Source: an uncultured Rickettsiales bacterium (GTDB lineage Bacteria > Pseudomonadota > Alphaproteobacteria > Rickettsiales > UBA1997). From it: a stretch of 64,000 bases of DNA. A program made the position numbers and the translations under genes. Each line of letters starts with the position of its first letter. Position 1 is the stretch's first letter. Of this stretch, positions 48,073 to 57,667 are shown in pieces. Below the pieces are notes generated by a model that saw only the letters and a list, made by a program, of their open reading frames with translations, did not search any database and was not told where the DNA came from. The stretch spans positions 1 to 64,000 of the forward strand of contig CALXSC010000088.1 of NCBI GenBank assembly GCA_944391025.1. Direction: 5' to 3'.

Positions 48073-48744
48073 ATGATTAAAAATTCTAAAATTTCAAATA
48101 ATATTAAAGTGCTTGAAAATCCTATAGCTGACCACTATTTGTCAATAATAAGATGTAAAAATACCGATAGCACTTCATTTAGGGGTGCTATTAAAATATT
48201 GTCAAATATTGTCGCTATAAACGCACTTAGCAATCTTCCAACTGCAGAATTGGAAATGGAAACACCAGTATGCAAAACAAAATGTATGGCAATAGACAAA
48301 AATTCAGAAATATTTATAGTGCCAATTTTAAGGGCAGGATTAGGTATTTCAGATAGTCTATTAGACCTAATACCATTTGCAAAAATCCAGCATTTAGGCA
48401 TGTGCAGGAATGAAAAAACACTTGAACCAATTTGGTACTATAACAAACTGCCAAAGGAATTTAAAAATGCAAAAAATACATTTGTATATATATGCGACCC
48501 AATGTTGGCGACAGGTGGTTCAATAATTGAAGCTATAAAATTATATATAGAAAAAGGAATACCAGAAAAAAATATAACCACTATAAACATAATTTCAGCT
48601 CCAGAAGGTTTAAAAAAAACAATAGAACTTTTTCCAAATATAAATATATATACGGCTGCAATTGATGAAAAACTAAATGAAAAAGGTTATATTGTACCAG
48701 GATTAGGCGATGCGGGAGATAGAATTTTTAACACAATTTATTAA
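48073..48744 (+). CDS. upp: Uracil phosphoribosyltransferase
   Basis: Joins uracil with PRPP to make UMP. Signature pieces: FIVPILRAGLGISDSLL, the PRPP loop YICDPMLATGGSI, and the uracil-binding PGLGDAGDRIFNT end. Length 223 aa, slightly longer than most. The next gene, 17 bases on, encodes PRPP synthase, so substrate supply and salvage are co-transcribed. Confidence 0.95.
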   Translation: MIKNSKISNNIKVLENPIADHYLSIIRCKNTDSTSFRGAIKILSNIVAINALSNLPTAELEMETPVCKTKCMAIDKNSEIFIVPILRAGLGISDSLLDLIPFAKIQHLGMCRNEKTLEPIWYYNKLPKEFKNAKNTFVYICDPMLATGGSIIEAIKLYIEKGIPEKNITTINIISAPEGLKKTIELFPNINIYTAAIDEKLNEKGYIVPGLGDAGDRIFNTIY

Positions 48745-48761
48745 AAAACACAGTAAAAAAT

Positions 48762-49667
48762 ATGAAAGTATTAGCATGTTCCAGCGCCGCAGAATTTTGC
48801 AATGATATAGCAAAAATAAAAAAGGAAGACATACTATATACAAAAGTTTCAAGGTTCCAAGACAATGAAATGTGCGTAAAGATAGAAAATCCAAATGAAC
48901 TAAAAAATCAGGACATGCTAATAGTTCAATCAATATCAGATAATGTAAATGACAGTCTCGTAGAACTGCTATTTACACTTGACACTGTATCAAACCTAGA
49001 TGTAAATTCAATAAAATTATTAATAACCTACGCTGGATATTCAAGACAGGACAGAATAGAAAATAACGGTGAGTCATTTTCATTTAAAATAGTAGCAAAA
49101 TTAATTTCCACATTCAACATACGTAAAATATATCTAATAGATATTCACGCACCGCAAACAGTAGGGTTTTTCAATACTCCATGTGAAAATCTAGAGATTG
49201 AAGATTTTGTCGTAGAAAAAATAAAATCAAAATACAAAAATCCAATATTAATTTCACCAGATGTTGGAAATATAAAAACCATTACTTCAATAGCCGATAA
49301 AATGGACATAGATTACAGCATAGCTCTAAAATACAGACCAAGACCTAACGAGAGCAAAATATTATCAATGGCAGGTGAAAATGTCAACGGCAGAGACTGC
49401 ATAATAGTAGACGATATCATAGATTCAGCCGGAACAATATGCAACGTGGCCGACAGAGTTATGGAAAATGGTGCCAGAAGCATAACAGCCTACATAACCC
49501 ACCCCGTGCTATCTCCAAAATCATTTGACAGAATAAAAAACTCAAACTTCACAAAAATCTATATAGGCAACACAATAAACTCCAAAGACAAAATAAGAGA
49601 GATTGGTGATAAGCTTGAAGTCTTTTCAATATCCGACTGGGCTATTGAAAAGATATTGAACGACTAG
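48762..49667 (+). CDS. prs: Ribose-phosphate pyrophosphokinase
   Basis: Makes PRPP from ribose 5-phosphate and ATP. It has the YSRQDR flexible loop, the DIHAPQTVGFFNTP region (first His) and the PRPP signature IIVDDIIDSAGTI. At 301 residues it is a little short; the N-terminal NGNAN-like element is diverged (SSAAEFCNDIAK), as in some archaeal-like forms. Co-transcribed with upp. Whether it salvages host nucleotides is an inference from context. Confidence 0.92.
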   Translation: MKVLACSSAAEFCNDIAKIKKEDILYTKVSRFQDNEMCVKIENPNELKNQDMLIVQSISDNVNDSLVELLFTLDTVSNLDVNSIKLLITYAGYSRQDRIENNGESFSFKIVAKLISTFNIRKIYLIDIHAPQTVGFFNTPCENLEIEDFVVEKIKSKYKNPILISPDVGNIKTITSIADKMDIDYSIALKYRPRPNESKILSMAGENVNGRDCIIVDDIIDSAGTICNVADRVMENGARSITAYITHPVLSPKSFDRIKNSNFTKIYIGNTINSKDKIREIGDKLEVFSISDWAIEKILND

Positions 49668-49981
49668 CTCATTTACTCTTTTTAATTTTTACTTTCCGAT
49701 AAAAACCCATAAGATTATTGGCCATGATACAAGCCGCCCGACTGTTCCTATAATAACTATAGCCCTATATTAGACCTGATGCGTAAATAATTTTTCCACA
49801 AAAAACAATTTATGCAAGAAAGACAAAAAACTTTAAAATTTTTAACAGAGATAGTATACATATACAGCTCGTTGTTAAAAATTTTAAAGTTTTGAAGTAT
49901 TTTACAGTAGAAATTGGAATTTTGTGGAAAACAAATATATGATAAAAATCAAGTTATTCTAAGTTATTGATATATGATAAA
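49668..49981. repeat. Intergenic region with dispersed palindromic repeat, copy A
   Basis: The segment 49791-49931 starts TTTTTCCACAAAA and ends TTTTGTGGAAAA, so its ends are inverted. A related segment lies in the tolQ-tolR gap at 58112-58251. Shared pieces include ACAATTTAT/ACAAATTAT, AGTATA...ATATA and GCTCGTTGTTAAAAA/GCTCATTATTAAAAA. No open frame. Confidence 0.55.
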
Positions 49982-51037
49982 TTATTTATGCACCAGGTTC
50001 ATTATATATCCGCTAGCCACAACCCTAGCGCCATTATATATTCCGCACAATTGCCCAAGAGACACATTTCTTGAAGGTTTTAAAAGCGTAACGTCAGCAC
50101 TATTATCATTATGAAAAATAACCTTTGCCCTGTCTGGATTATTAGTTGACCTTAATTTTACATCAAATTCGTATTCCTTTTCAAATTCCAAAGTTAAATC
50201 CAAAAAATTAACTCTATCTATTTTTACATTTGTTTTAAATAAATCTTTTTCTCCGCCAACATAGACTATATTTTTTTCAGAGTCAATTTTTATAACAAAC
50301 AACGGTTCTGTATAGCCTATGCCAAGACCTTTTCTCTGTCCCTGGGTATAGTTTATAATGCCATTATGTTCACCAAGCTTTTTACCGTTTATGTGCAAAA
50401 TATCACCCCTTTTGCCATTATAGTAATTTTTTATTATTTCCTTGTAGTCCCTGCCTTTTGTAAAGCAAATATCCTGGCTCTCAGCCTTTTCCGCAACAAC
50501 CAAGCCTAGCTCTTTCGCATATTTTCTAACCTCGGTCTTATTAATGTTTTCTAACGGAAACTTTATATATTGCAAATATTCATATTTTAGTTGTCCCAAA
50601 AAGTAGCTTTGGTCCTTCATCACATCGCAACCTTTTTCAAGCCAATAAACACCGCTATGGTCCGTTATTTTAGCATAGTGTCCAGTTGCCAAATAGTCTG
50701 CTCCAATTTCTTCCCTTAGCTTTAAAAGCTCATAGAATTTTACTTCGCGATTACACTTAACACAAGGATTTGGAGTATGTCCATTAATATATTCATCAAC
50801 AAAATATTTTATAACTTTATTTTCAAATTTTTCTTCACATTCTAAAACATGGTGTTTTATACCAAGTTGCTCAGCAACCTTTTTTGCATCAATAACAGCC
50901 AATTCGCTGCAAAATTTTCCAAAGCTTAAAGTAACGCCCTCAACAACATAGCCTTCCTCAAGCATTCTAGCGGCAACAGTTGAGCTATCAACGCCGCCAG
51001 ACATCGCTACCAATACTTTTTTCATATCATTCTTCAT
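49982..51037 (-). CDS. mnmA: tRNA-specific 2-thiouridylase MnmA
   Basis: Installs the 2-thio group on uridine 34 of tRNA-Glu, -Lys and -Gln. The PP-loop is AMSGGVDSS near the start. CVKCNREVKF holds one catalytic Cys, and the second is in QDICFTKG. ATGHYAKI, GQRKGLGIG and the C-terminal barrel are all present. Two start codons lie 12 bases apart; the outer one is given, the inner (51025) is as likely. It follows the LRR gene by 20 bases, so it may be read from that gene's transcript. Confidence 0.95.
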   Translation of the reverse strand: MKNDMKKVLVAMSGGVDSSTVAARMLEEGYVVEGVTLSFGKFCSELAVIDAKKVAEQLGIKHHVLECEEKFENKVIKYFVDEYINGHTPNPCVKCNREVKFYELLKLREEIGADYLATGHYAKITDHSGVYWLEKGCDVMKDQSYFLGQLKYEYLQYIKFPLENINKTEVRKYAKELGLVVAEKAESQDICFTKGRDYKEIIKNYYNGKRGDILHINGKKLGEHNGIINYTQGQRKGLGIGYTEPLFVIKIDSEKNIVYVGGEKDLFKTNVKIDRVNFLDLTLEFEKEYEFDVKLRSTNNPDRAKVIFHNDNSADVTLLKPSRNVSLGQLCGIYNGARVVASGYIMNLVHK

Positions 51038-51057
51038 TATCTTTAGCCAAAGTTAAA

Positions 51058-53166
51058 TTAATTCTCTTCTTTAATCGTCTTTTTGGCAATCTTAGAAATC
51101 TTTTTTCTAAATTTAATACTATTTATAATAGCTTTATGGATAGGAAGGGTTCCGTCGCCATCCTTTAAATCCTTTAGATCTAATAGAGTAGTCCAGTCAG
51201 AAACCAACAACCTTTCAGCGCTTGTCTTTGCTAAAGTTATCTTCTCTAGTTTTGTCAAATATTTAACAAATGACAAATCCCTAACCTGTGTACAATTTTC
51301 TAAATATATTTCTTTTAAATTCTTACAAAACCTTAGTGGCGTAACATCAGCAATACCAAAGCAATCATTAAAATCAACCTCTTCAAGCTTTTGGCAATAT
51401 TGTAGCGGCGATATATCTTTTAACTTTTTATTAAAATTAGACTCAAAAACTTCCAAGCTATCCAGTTCTTTAACAACAGAAATATCCTCTATTAGCATAG
51501 CAACAGTTATTGTCTTTCCAGACTTTGCCCCGCTAACTATAAGTTTTTTAAGTTTTTTCATTTTATGCAGTGGCGATAAATCAGTCAAACTAGGATTTGT
51601 TGAAAGATTTAAAATCTGCAGCTTAGTCATATTTTCCAAAGGTCTTAAATCATTTATTGCATTTCCGCTAAGCTCTAATTCAGCCATTTCTGTCATATTT
51701 CTAAAATGCTCTAAATTTCTGATAACCCTATTTCTTAAACCCAAAAATTTCATCTTAACCAAATTATCAAAGCATGCCAGATTTTGTTCAGATAAAGCCA
51801 GAGGACAAAAATCCATAGTAAAAACTTCCAAATTAGTTAAATTTCTGATTGGACTTAGATCTTCAATCCTTGTAAAATTAAGGTTCAAATATGACAATTT
51901 TTTCATATTAACAACAGAGTTGATATTTCTTAAAGCATTGCACGAATCAAGATCTAAAGCCCTTAATTCGGTAAAATCCGCCAACTCATCTATGTGGTCT
52001 AAACTAGTGCAGCCCCAAAGAACCAGTTCATGAAGGTTTGGACATGACTCTATTCCACTTAAATTTTTAATCCTATTCATCTTTAGGTTTAAAACTTCCA
52101 AATTAGGCAATGTAGGAAATCCTTGCAAGCTTTCTATAGCAGTAGCGCCCAAATTCAATACTCTAAGACTCTTTAAATTATTTAAAAAAGATACATCAGA
52201 TAGATTTGGTGAGCCTGATAGATCCAATTCTTCCAAGTCATTTAATCTACTAATTATTGAATAATCAGTAATTGATTGGCAATCAGATGCATCTAGATAC
52301 TTGGTATTAGGCCTTTCATTTACATAATTTATTAAATCCTGATTATTGGCATGGATATCCAGCCTTTCAAATGGCTCTTTTTCATATCTATCTTTCAAAT
52401 CATATGCAACCGCTATTGGCCTTGATATAGCCAAAGACATTATGGTAGAAAATTCTTTTTTCTCTTCCGTCGGTTCAACCTTTTTCTCAGCAGAAACAAC
52501 ATTGGCATTGTCATTCTTTACAACGTTAGCAGCATCATTCTTTATAACATTTGCGCTCAAAGTAGGTTTTGAATTTGAAGTAAAGAGAGCATCGTCACTT
52601 TTCTCCTTAAGAGAAACAGCTGGTTTTGATGATGTAATTGGGTCTGGCTTTGCGTCAGGCGTCAATCCTATTTCCTTAAGCATAGCGTCAAGTTGGCTCT
52701 GGTCAACTGTTACTTTTTTATCAATAATCTGTCCTTCCTCAGAAAAATGTTTATTAACATAGCCATCAATTGCGTTAGATTCGTCAGGTGGAAGGATATC
52801 ATCAACCTTCATATTAGTACTTTTTAAAAGCCCATCAATTTCACTATCAATAGAAGCAAAATCTACAGGTTTTCTAAGAGAATCAACGGTTTTTCTTAGT
52901 GAATCTTCATCTTTCTTTGTCTCATTAATTAGATTTTGATCAACATTATTGACTACAAGTTCCTGTTCGTCTATTTTATCTTTTTTTGGTTCGACACCAT
53001 AGTTATTTACAGCTGATACATTTTTCATTATATCTTTCGTATCAATCTCATCAAACTTATCACCAAAATCATCTATTAAAGCCTTAGAAACAGCCGACTT
53101 TCTAACAAAAGTATTCGCTTCTTCTTCTGCCTCTTTACCCTTTTTTCCAAAACCAAAAATTGACAT
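51058..53166 (-). CDS. Leucine-rich-repeat protein, candidate effector or scaffold
   Basis: Residues 1-280 are charged and largely disordered, with an N-terminal GFGKKGKEAEEEA start. From about 285 to 690 come roughly sixteen repeats of 21-24 residues of the SDS22-like LRR kind (LEELDLSGSPNLSDVSFLNN, LRVLNLGATAIESLQGF, LQILNLSTNPSLTDLSPLHK). There is no signal peptide or membrane segment, so it is either cytoplasmic or exported by a dedicated system. LRR proteins of this type act as protein-binding surfaces, often in effectors, but a housekeeping role cannot be excluded. mnmA follows 20 bases later. Confidence 0.75.
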   Translation of the reverse strand: MSIFGFGKKGKEAEEEANTFVRKSAVSKALIDDFGDKFDEIDTKDIMKNVSAVNNYGVEPKKDKIDEQELVVNNVDQNLINETKKDEDSLRKTVDSLRKPVDFASIDSEIDGLLKSTNMKVDDILPPDESNAIDGYVNKHFSEEGQIIDKKVTVDQSQLDAMLKEIGLTPDAKPDPITSSKPAVSLKEKSDDALFTSNSKPTLSANVIKNDAANVVKNDNANVVSAEKKVEPTEEKKEFSTIMSLAISRPIAVAYDLKDRYEKEPFERLDIHANNQDLINYVNERPNTKYLDASDCQSITDYSIISRLNDLEELDLSGSPNLSDVSFLNNLKSLRVLNLGATAIESLQGFPTLPNLEVLNLKMNRIKNLSGIESCPNLHELVLWGCTSLDHIDELADFTELRALDLDSCNALRNINSVVNMKKLSYLNLNFTRIEDLSPIRNLTNLEVFTMDFCPLALSEQNLACFDNLVKMKFLGLRNRVIRNLEHFRNMTEMAELELSGNAINDLRPLENMTKLQILNLSTNPSLTDLSPLHKMKKLKKLIVSGAKSGKTITVAMLIEDISVVKELDSLEVFESNFNKKLKDISPLQYCQKLEEVDFNDCFGIADVTPLRFCKNLKEIYLENCTQVRDLSFVKYLTKLEKITLAKTSAERLLVSDWTTLLDLKDLKDGDGTLPIHKAIINSIKFRKKISKIAKKTIKEEN

Positions 53167-53289
53167 AATAAGCTTTTTTATTACTTAGTGCAAATAATAA
53201 TAGTAAAAAACATAAAAATCAACAAAATATAATTATAAAATAGCTAATCATATATTTAAAAGACAATAATGATTTTATAATAAATAATG

Positions 53290-53318
53290 TTGATTTTTTA
53301 AAAACAAATTACTACAAT
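53290..53318 (+). promoter_or_regulatory. Promoter of the deaminase gene
   Basis: TTGATT (53290-53295), 17-base spacer, TACAAT (53313-53318), 27 bases before the ATG. Confidence 0.55.
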
Positions 53319-53345
53319 TGTAAGACACAATAAAAAAGGAAAAAT

Positions 53346-53807
53346 ATGAATTGGGACGAATATTTTATGGAATTAGCAAAGACAGCCGCATTAAAATCTG
53401 AAGATCCTTCAACACAGGTGGGCTGCGTTATAGTTAGTCCAAACAATGAGGTAGTATCATGCGGATTCAACAATTTTCCAATTAATGCAAATCCTGAATA
53501 TATGACATCTGAAAAGCCAATGAGATATTTGTTGTCAGTGCATGCAGAGATGAGGGCGCTAATATATGCAAAAAGGTCAATTGAAGGATGCAGAGCATAC
53601 GTTACCCATGCAAGCTGTGAAAACTGCCTAAAACATCTAATAGTTGCTGGTATCAAGGAAATAATCTACGACAAACTATTCACAAACGGAAAGTTTATTG
53701 ATGGCGAAAGAATAGAAGCAATAACAAGGCTCATGAAAGCTACTGGAATTACAAATAGAAACATGCAAGGCAAAAGTTTCCTGGACGATATAAAAGAAAA
53801 CTCATAA
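53346..53807 (+). CDS. dCMP deaminase-like cytidine/deoxycytidylate deaminase
   Basis: The zinc site is HAEMRALIYA (His, catalytic Glu) and HASCENCLKHL, where the usual PCxxC is SCxxC. The fold start DPSTQVGCVIVSP and VAGIKEIIY fit the dCMP/ComEB group. Such enzymes turn dCMP to dUMP for thymidylate supply. The length of 153 aa is normal. An AAAAAAGGA site precedes the ATG and a terminator follows at 53830-53860. Confidence 0.85.
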   Translation: MNWDEYFMELAKTAALKSEDPSTQVGCVIVSPNNEVVSCGFNNFPINANPEYMTSEKPMRYLLSVHAEMRALIYAKRSIEGCRAYVTHASCENCLKHLIVAGIKEIIYDKLFTNGKFIDGERIEAITRLMKATGITNRNMQGKSFLDDIKENS

Positions 53808-53829
53808 TTTTTCAATTTTTTATACATTA

Positions 53830-53860
53830 ATGGGAAAAATATTATATTTTTCCATTTTTT
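53830..53860. terminator. Terminator after the deaminase gene
   Basis: ATGGGAAAAATA pairs with TATTTTTCCAT (one bulged G), followed by T6. It lies just before the 3' end of the convergent pilin-like locus 2. Confidence 0.65.
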
Positions 53861-53868
53861 GTATTTTT

Positions 53869-54695
53869 CTAAATATCCAACTTTATGAAAGTTAAATAGC
53901 AGCCTCTTCTAGTAGATATTGCATTTTCGTAATCATTTTTTCCATCGGCGCTGCTTCCTTTGCAGTTAGAAAGAATATTTCCTGAACTATAAACGCCATC
54001 ATCAAGTTTTTCATCTAAAGATTTAAAAATTTTAGCAATATGTGTCGTACTCATAGTTCCATCGTTTAAAACCCTATATGAAAAATAATTGTTATTTTTT
54101 GATGGCGAATATTCATAATATAAAAATAAAGTTGGTTCAGCGCTTGATAATGGTATACCGCCAGCAAAATATGTATCTGTAATGCTATTTTCGCCAGCGC
54201 TTTTTTTAGGCTGAAAATCAATTATCTTTTCAAGATACATATCTACAAATGGCGCAGATATTGAACTTGGTATACTATAGTCAACATTGCTTCCATCATA
54301 TGGCGGAGGAAAGCTCTTATTATTATATCTCTGTCCAGAACCATACCCAATTTTTCCACTGTCATTTAAGTCGCCTGGCAATCTATCCTTTAAAACTATA
54401 AATGAATATATTGCCTGCTTATATCCCCTCACTTCATTCATTACAGCCCTATTCTTTGCGCTCTCAATCAAACTAGCCCCGCCTGTTACGCCTGCAACCA
54501 GGAGACCTATTATTATTAATACTATTGATAGTTCTATCAGAGAAAAAGCTAAAGTTTTTGATTTATTGTTTAATATTTTTGAATTTTTAAAGATTTGATT
54601 ATTATCAAAATAATTATCATTATTTTGATTTAAAGATATTTTTTGAGTTTTTAATAATTTGACCCCCTCCCCCGAATTTTAGAGAATTTTGTCAT
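53869..54695 (-). CDS. Pilin-like protein locus 2, phase-off at the G tract
   Basis: A pilin/pseudopilin-like protein. The class III signal is AFSLIELSIVLIIIGLL, then GGASLIESAKNRAV and the LPGDLND motif. The C-terminal half has two late Cys (SNCKGS, GCYLTF). In the pilin frame there is no ATG, GTG or TTG between the G tract and the membrane helix. The only sensible start is the ATG at 54693-54695 (M-T-K-F-S-K-I-R). The tract GGGGGAGGGGG is 11 long, which leads to TAT-TAA; 9 or 12 would be in frame. The leader would then be about 54 residues. Apart from the tract the gene is intact. Confidence 0.72.
54663..54673 (-). repeat. Interrupted G tract (G5-A-G5) in pilin-like locus 2
   Basis: On the minus strand GGGGGAGGGGG, at the same place as the pure G tracts of loci 1 and 3. 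The A would slow slippage. Confidence 0.9.
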
Positions 54696-54785
54696 ATTTT
54701 GTATTGTATTAGTAATATATAACAAAAAAATATATTAGCCATTATTAAAATCAAGATTTTTATCATATAACTAGAATATTAAAGA

Positions 54786-55157
54786 TTATAGCTCATCTAT
54801 ATAAATTGTAAAATCTGGATTAATAGTAAATTCCAATATATTTTTATTATCCTTAACGTCAAGCCTGCCAGAGGTTATATCTCCAAAATCACCTGACATA
54901 CTAACATTCTCAAATACATAGCTGTCTTCGTTTAAATAACCCCTGTCTGCCTGTATATACTCAAATCCATCATTTTCTATTTGAACCCTGGGATTAAGAA
55001 CAAATCTATTGTACTCCACATCACCATCGCCAATAATACTTATATCGTGGTTCATTAAAGAAAAATCATATATAAACTTTACACCAAGCAAAAAAATAAC
55101 CAATATTAAAAAACGATAAAATATATAATAAATTTTTAGCTTTAAAAACTCTTTCAT
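54786..55157 (-). CDS. Short LptC-like lipopolysaccharide transport protein
   Basis: One N-terminal membrane helix (residues 14-32) and a small periplasmic beta domain with NPRVQIENDGFEYIQADRGY and ENVSMSGDFGDITSGRLDV. This is the pattern of LptC, which passes LPS from LptB2FG to LptA. At 123 residues it is much shorter than most LptC, so only part of the usual domain is there. It lies 13 bases downstream of tolB. Other Lpt genes are not in the window. An unrelated anchored beta protein is the alternative. Confidence 0.5.
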   Translation of the reverse strand: MKEFLKLKIYYIFYRFLILVIFLLGVKFIYDFSLMNHDISIIGDGDVEYNRFVLNPRVQIENDGFEYIQADRGYLNEDSYVFENVSMSGDFGDITSGRLDVKDNKNILEFTINPDFTIYIDEL

Positions 55158-55170
55158 ATTTTAATATATT

Positions 55171-56526
55171 TTATTTTTTTATCCAATCAGGGTCAGTAGC
55201 GCCTTGGTTTAAAGGAGTTGGAATTTTGTATTCTATACCAGTCAAAATGTCTATAGTATAAATGCCTGGGATACTAGCCTTTCCAAAAGGCCCCCTCTGT
55301 TTGGAATATATTAAATATCTTCCATTAGGCGACCATTTGATACCCTCAACCAAATATGCGCTCATGATGTTTCTTTCACTTTCCCCCTTGGGAGTCATTA
55401 GACCGATAGAGAATTCGCCTCTTTCTAATTTTACGAAAGATATTAGTTTTCCATCAGGAGACCAACTTGGTTTATCATAGGTTCCCCTGCCCTTACTTAT
55501 CATTTCAACGTTATCACCATTTTTATCCATTATATATAGCTTTCTAACACCTGTTTTATCAGATACAAAAACTATTTTTTCACCATCAGGAGACCAGCTA
55601 GGAACCGTTGATATAGCCCTATCAAATGTAAGCTGTTTAATTCGCCCGTCATCAAAATTTAACTTATAAATATTTGATATACCATCCTTTGTTGCAGAGA
55701 ATACTATCTCATTATTGCCATTTGGATTAAAATTAGGTGCATAGGTCATTTCTCCAACATTTCCTATAAGGCTCAACTGGTTATTTAACAAATCAAGTTT
55801 ATACAAATGTGGTTTATCATTTTTATATTCCAGATATATAACTTCATTTTTATTATACCTAGAAAACACTGGGGTTAATACTAAATTTTCTCCATTTGTA
55901 ATATAGTGCAGATTACTTCCGTCAAAATCAACCATAGCGATTCTTTTTTGCCTTTCTTTAACCTTACCAGTTTCAGATGTAAATATAATTTTACTATCAA
56001 AATGTCCTGACATTTCACCGGTTAAAAATTCATATATATTATCAGCAATTATATCGCCCACCCTTTTCCAATTGCTTTCATTTATTATATAGTATTTGCC
56101 AAACAGCTCCCTCTGGTCCAATATGTCCCATAGTCTAATTTTAAGCTCTATTTTATTTTCCTGATTAATTTCCAAAAATCCGCTCAAAACCGCATCAACA
56201 GTAGTTTTTGAATATTTAGAAACAACCAAATTAGTCAAGTCGCTATTACTTAAATTTTTAACATCATCGTAATTCTTGTATATACTATTCCTAGAATTTT
56301 GTACAGAAAATAGACCGGTTGTATTTAAGTCGCCTTTAATAGTTTTTAAAATTTTTTCAATTATATCCGTACTGCCAGAATTAGAACCCACATAGTCAAA
56401 TTTTTCAAAAACAATATTAATTTTCTTTACTTCAGTATTATCTATATCAATAGTCAAATCATTAGCAGCAAATGAAGCGCTAATAGTTAAAACCATAATA
56501 AAGATAAAATAATATATTTTTTTCAT
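55171..56526 (-). CDS. tolB: Tol-Pal system protein TolB
   Basis: Periplasmic member of the Tol-Pal complex that keeps the outer membrane tied in during division. A signal peptide (ending ISASFAA) is followed by the N-terminal alpha/beta domain and a six-bladed propeller. The blades show the repeated SWSPDGEKIVFVSDK and PSWSPDGKLISFV type motif. The length of 451 aa is normal. It begins 3 bases after tolA ends. The usual pal gene does not follow; an LptC-like gene is there instead. Confidence 0.94.
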   Translation of the reverse strand: MKKIYYFIFIMVLTISASFAANDLTIDIDNTEVKKINIVFEKFDYVGSNSGSTDIIEKILKTIKGDLNTTGLFSVQNSRNSIYKNYDDVKNLSNSDLTNLVVSKYSKTTVDAVLSGFLEINQENKIELKIRLWDILDQRELFGKYYIINESNWKRVGDIIADNIYEFLTGEMSGHFDSKIIFTSETGKVKERQKRIAMVDFDGSNLHYITNGENLVLTPVFSRYNKNEVIYLEYKNDKPHLYKLDLLNNQLSLIGNVGEMTYAPNFNPNGNNEIVFSATKDGISNIYKLNFDDGRIKQLTFDRAISTVPSWSPDGEKIVFVSDKTGVRKLYIMDKNGDNVEMISKGRGTYDKPSWSPDGKLISFVKLERGEFSIGLMTPKGESERNIMSAYLVEGIKWSPNGRYLIYSKQRGPFGKASIPGIYTIDILTGIEYKIPTPLNQGATDPDWIKK

Positions 56527-56529
56527 TTC

Positions 56530-57651
56530 CTACTCCAAATTGTTACTATCAAAAACAAACGTCATCTGTTTCCAAGACCTATATTTACCAATAGGCAACC
56601 CCCTTAATGGACTGCAAAAAACTAAAGCCGATTTAGCATTTTCCAATGCAACGTCAAAACCTGCTTTATCAAAATTATCAACAATTTTATTCACCTTAAT
56701 ACTATTCATATTAATAATACCATCCTGTTCAACCTTAACTGTCAGCGCAACAATAGCCTTACTATCTTTTTTACTCCTCAAAATAGCCATCTTATAGCAC
56801 CCCTTTATTTGCCTCTGAATATTCCTCTTCTCCCTCAATGACAACATATATTTTGTATCAGCCTTGTTGTCATCAATCTCCTTTAGCTTTTTATAATCTT
56901 CTTCACTAAAAATTTGATCCTCACTTAATCCCTTATATTTATCATCAATTATATTGTTAGCAACGCTAATTTCTGTAATAAGCTCATTTATATCTAAGCT
57001 TGAATCATCTTCAACATTATTTTCATTAATAATAGTATCAACTACTTTCTTTTCTTTTTCAAGCTTTTTTTCTACTTTTTTATCTTTTCTAACAACCAGT
57101 GGTTTTTGTGAAACCTTAATAATATCATTCATAGATTTTATCTGTTTGAGGTTTGCAGTATCAACCTTTGGAACAATATTTTTTTCTTTCATCTTTTTCC
57201 TCAGCTCCTCCCTCTTTAGCCTATTTTCTATAAGTTTTCTCTTCTCCTCTGTATTAACCTTATCCTCAGCGACATAAACCGGAGTATAGTAATATGAAAA
57301 TTCATTCTCATCATTGCTGCTAACGCTAGCCTCATCTTCAACCTTCTTTTTTGCAACTTTCTTGGTTGACTTTTCATATATTATCTTATTATTTTTTTCA
57401 GCATCTTTCACCGCTTTTATTTTATTATATAGTTCAATCTTCTCGTCTATACTTAAATCCTTAACCCTAGAATCCTCACTCTTAGTTTTTATTTCTTTTA
57501 TATTGTCAATTATGTTTTCATTTAGGAAATTTATAGTCAAAGGCGTTGCTTCTGTCTTTACAATTTTAGTATCAAATTCAACAGTGGACAAAAATAGCAA
57601 TGCTATAAACATTATATGGAAAAAAAAAGAATATAATAAATTTCTTAACAT
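56530..57651 (-). CDS. tolA: Tol-Pal system protein TolA
   Basis: The N-terminal membrane helix (FFFHIMFIALLFLS) is followed by a long Lys/Glu-rich coiled region (residues about 70-260) and a C-terminal TolA/TonB-like domain (QIKGCYKMAIL to MTFVFD). In that domain the two Cys at GCY and FCSP fit TolA. It spans the periplasm and couples TolQR motor force to the outer membrane. Its place between tolR and tolB supports the call. Confidence 0.88.
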   Translation of the reverse strand: MLRNLLYSFFFHIMFIALLFLSTVEFDTKIVKTEATPLTINFLNENIIDNIKEIKTKSEDSRVKDLSIDEKIELYNKIKAVKDAEKNNKIIYEKSTKKVAKKKVEDEASVSSNDENEFSYYYTPVYVAEDKVNTEEKRKLIENRLKREELRKKMKEKNIVPKVDTANLKQIKSMNDIIKVSQKPLVVRKDKKVEKKLEKEKKVVDTIINENNVEDDSSLDINELITEISVANNIIDDKYKGLSEDQIFSEEDYKKLKEIDDNKADTKYMLSLREKRNIQRQIKGCYKMAILRSKKDSKAIVALTVKVEQDGIINMNSIKVNKIVDNFDKAGFDVALENAKSALVFCSPLRGLPIGKYRSWKQMTFVFDSNNLE

Positions 57652-57667
57652 AACAAATTACTATAAA

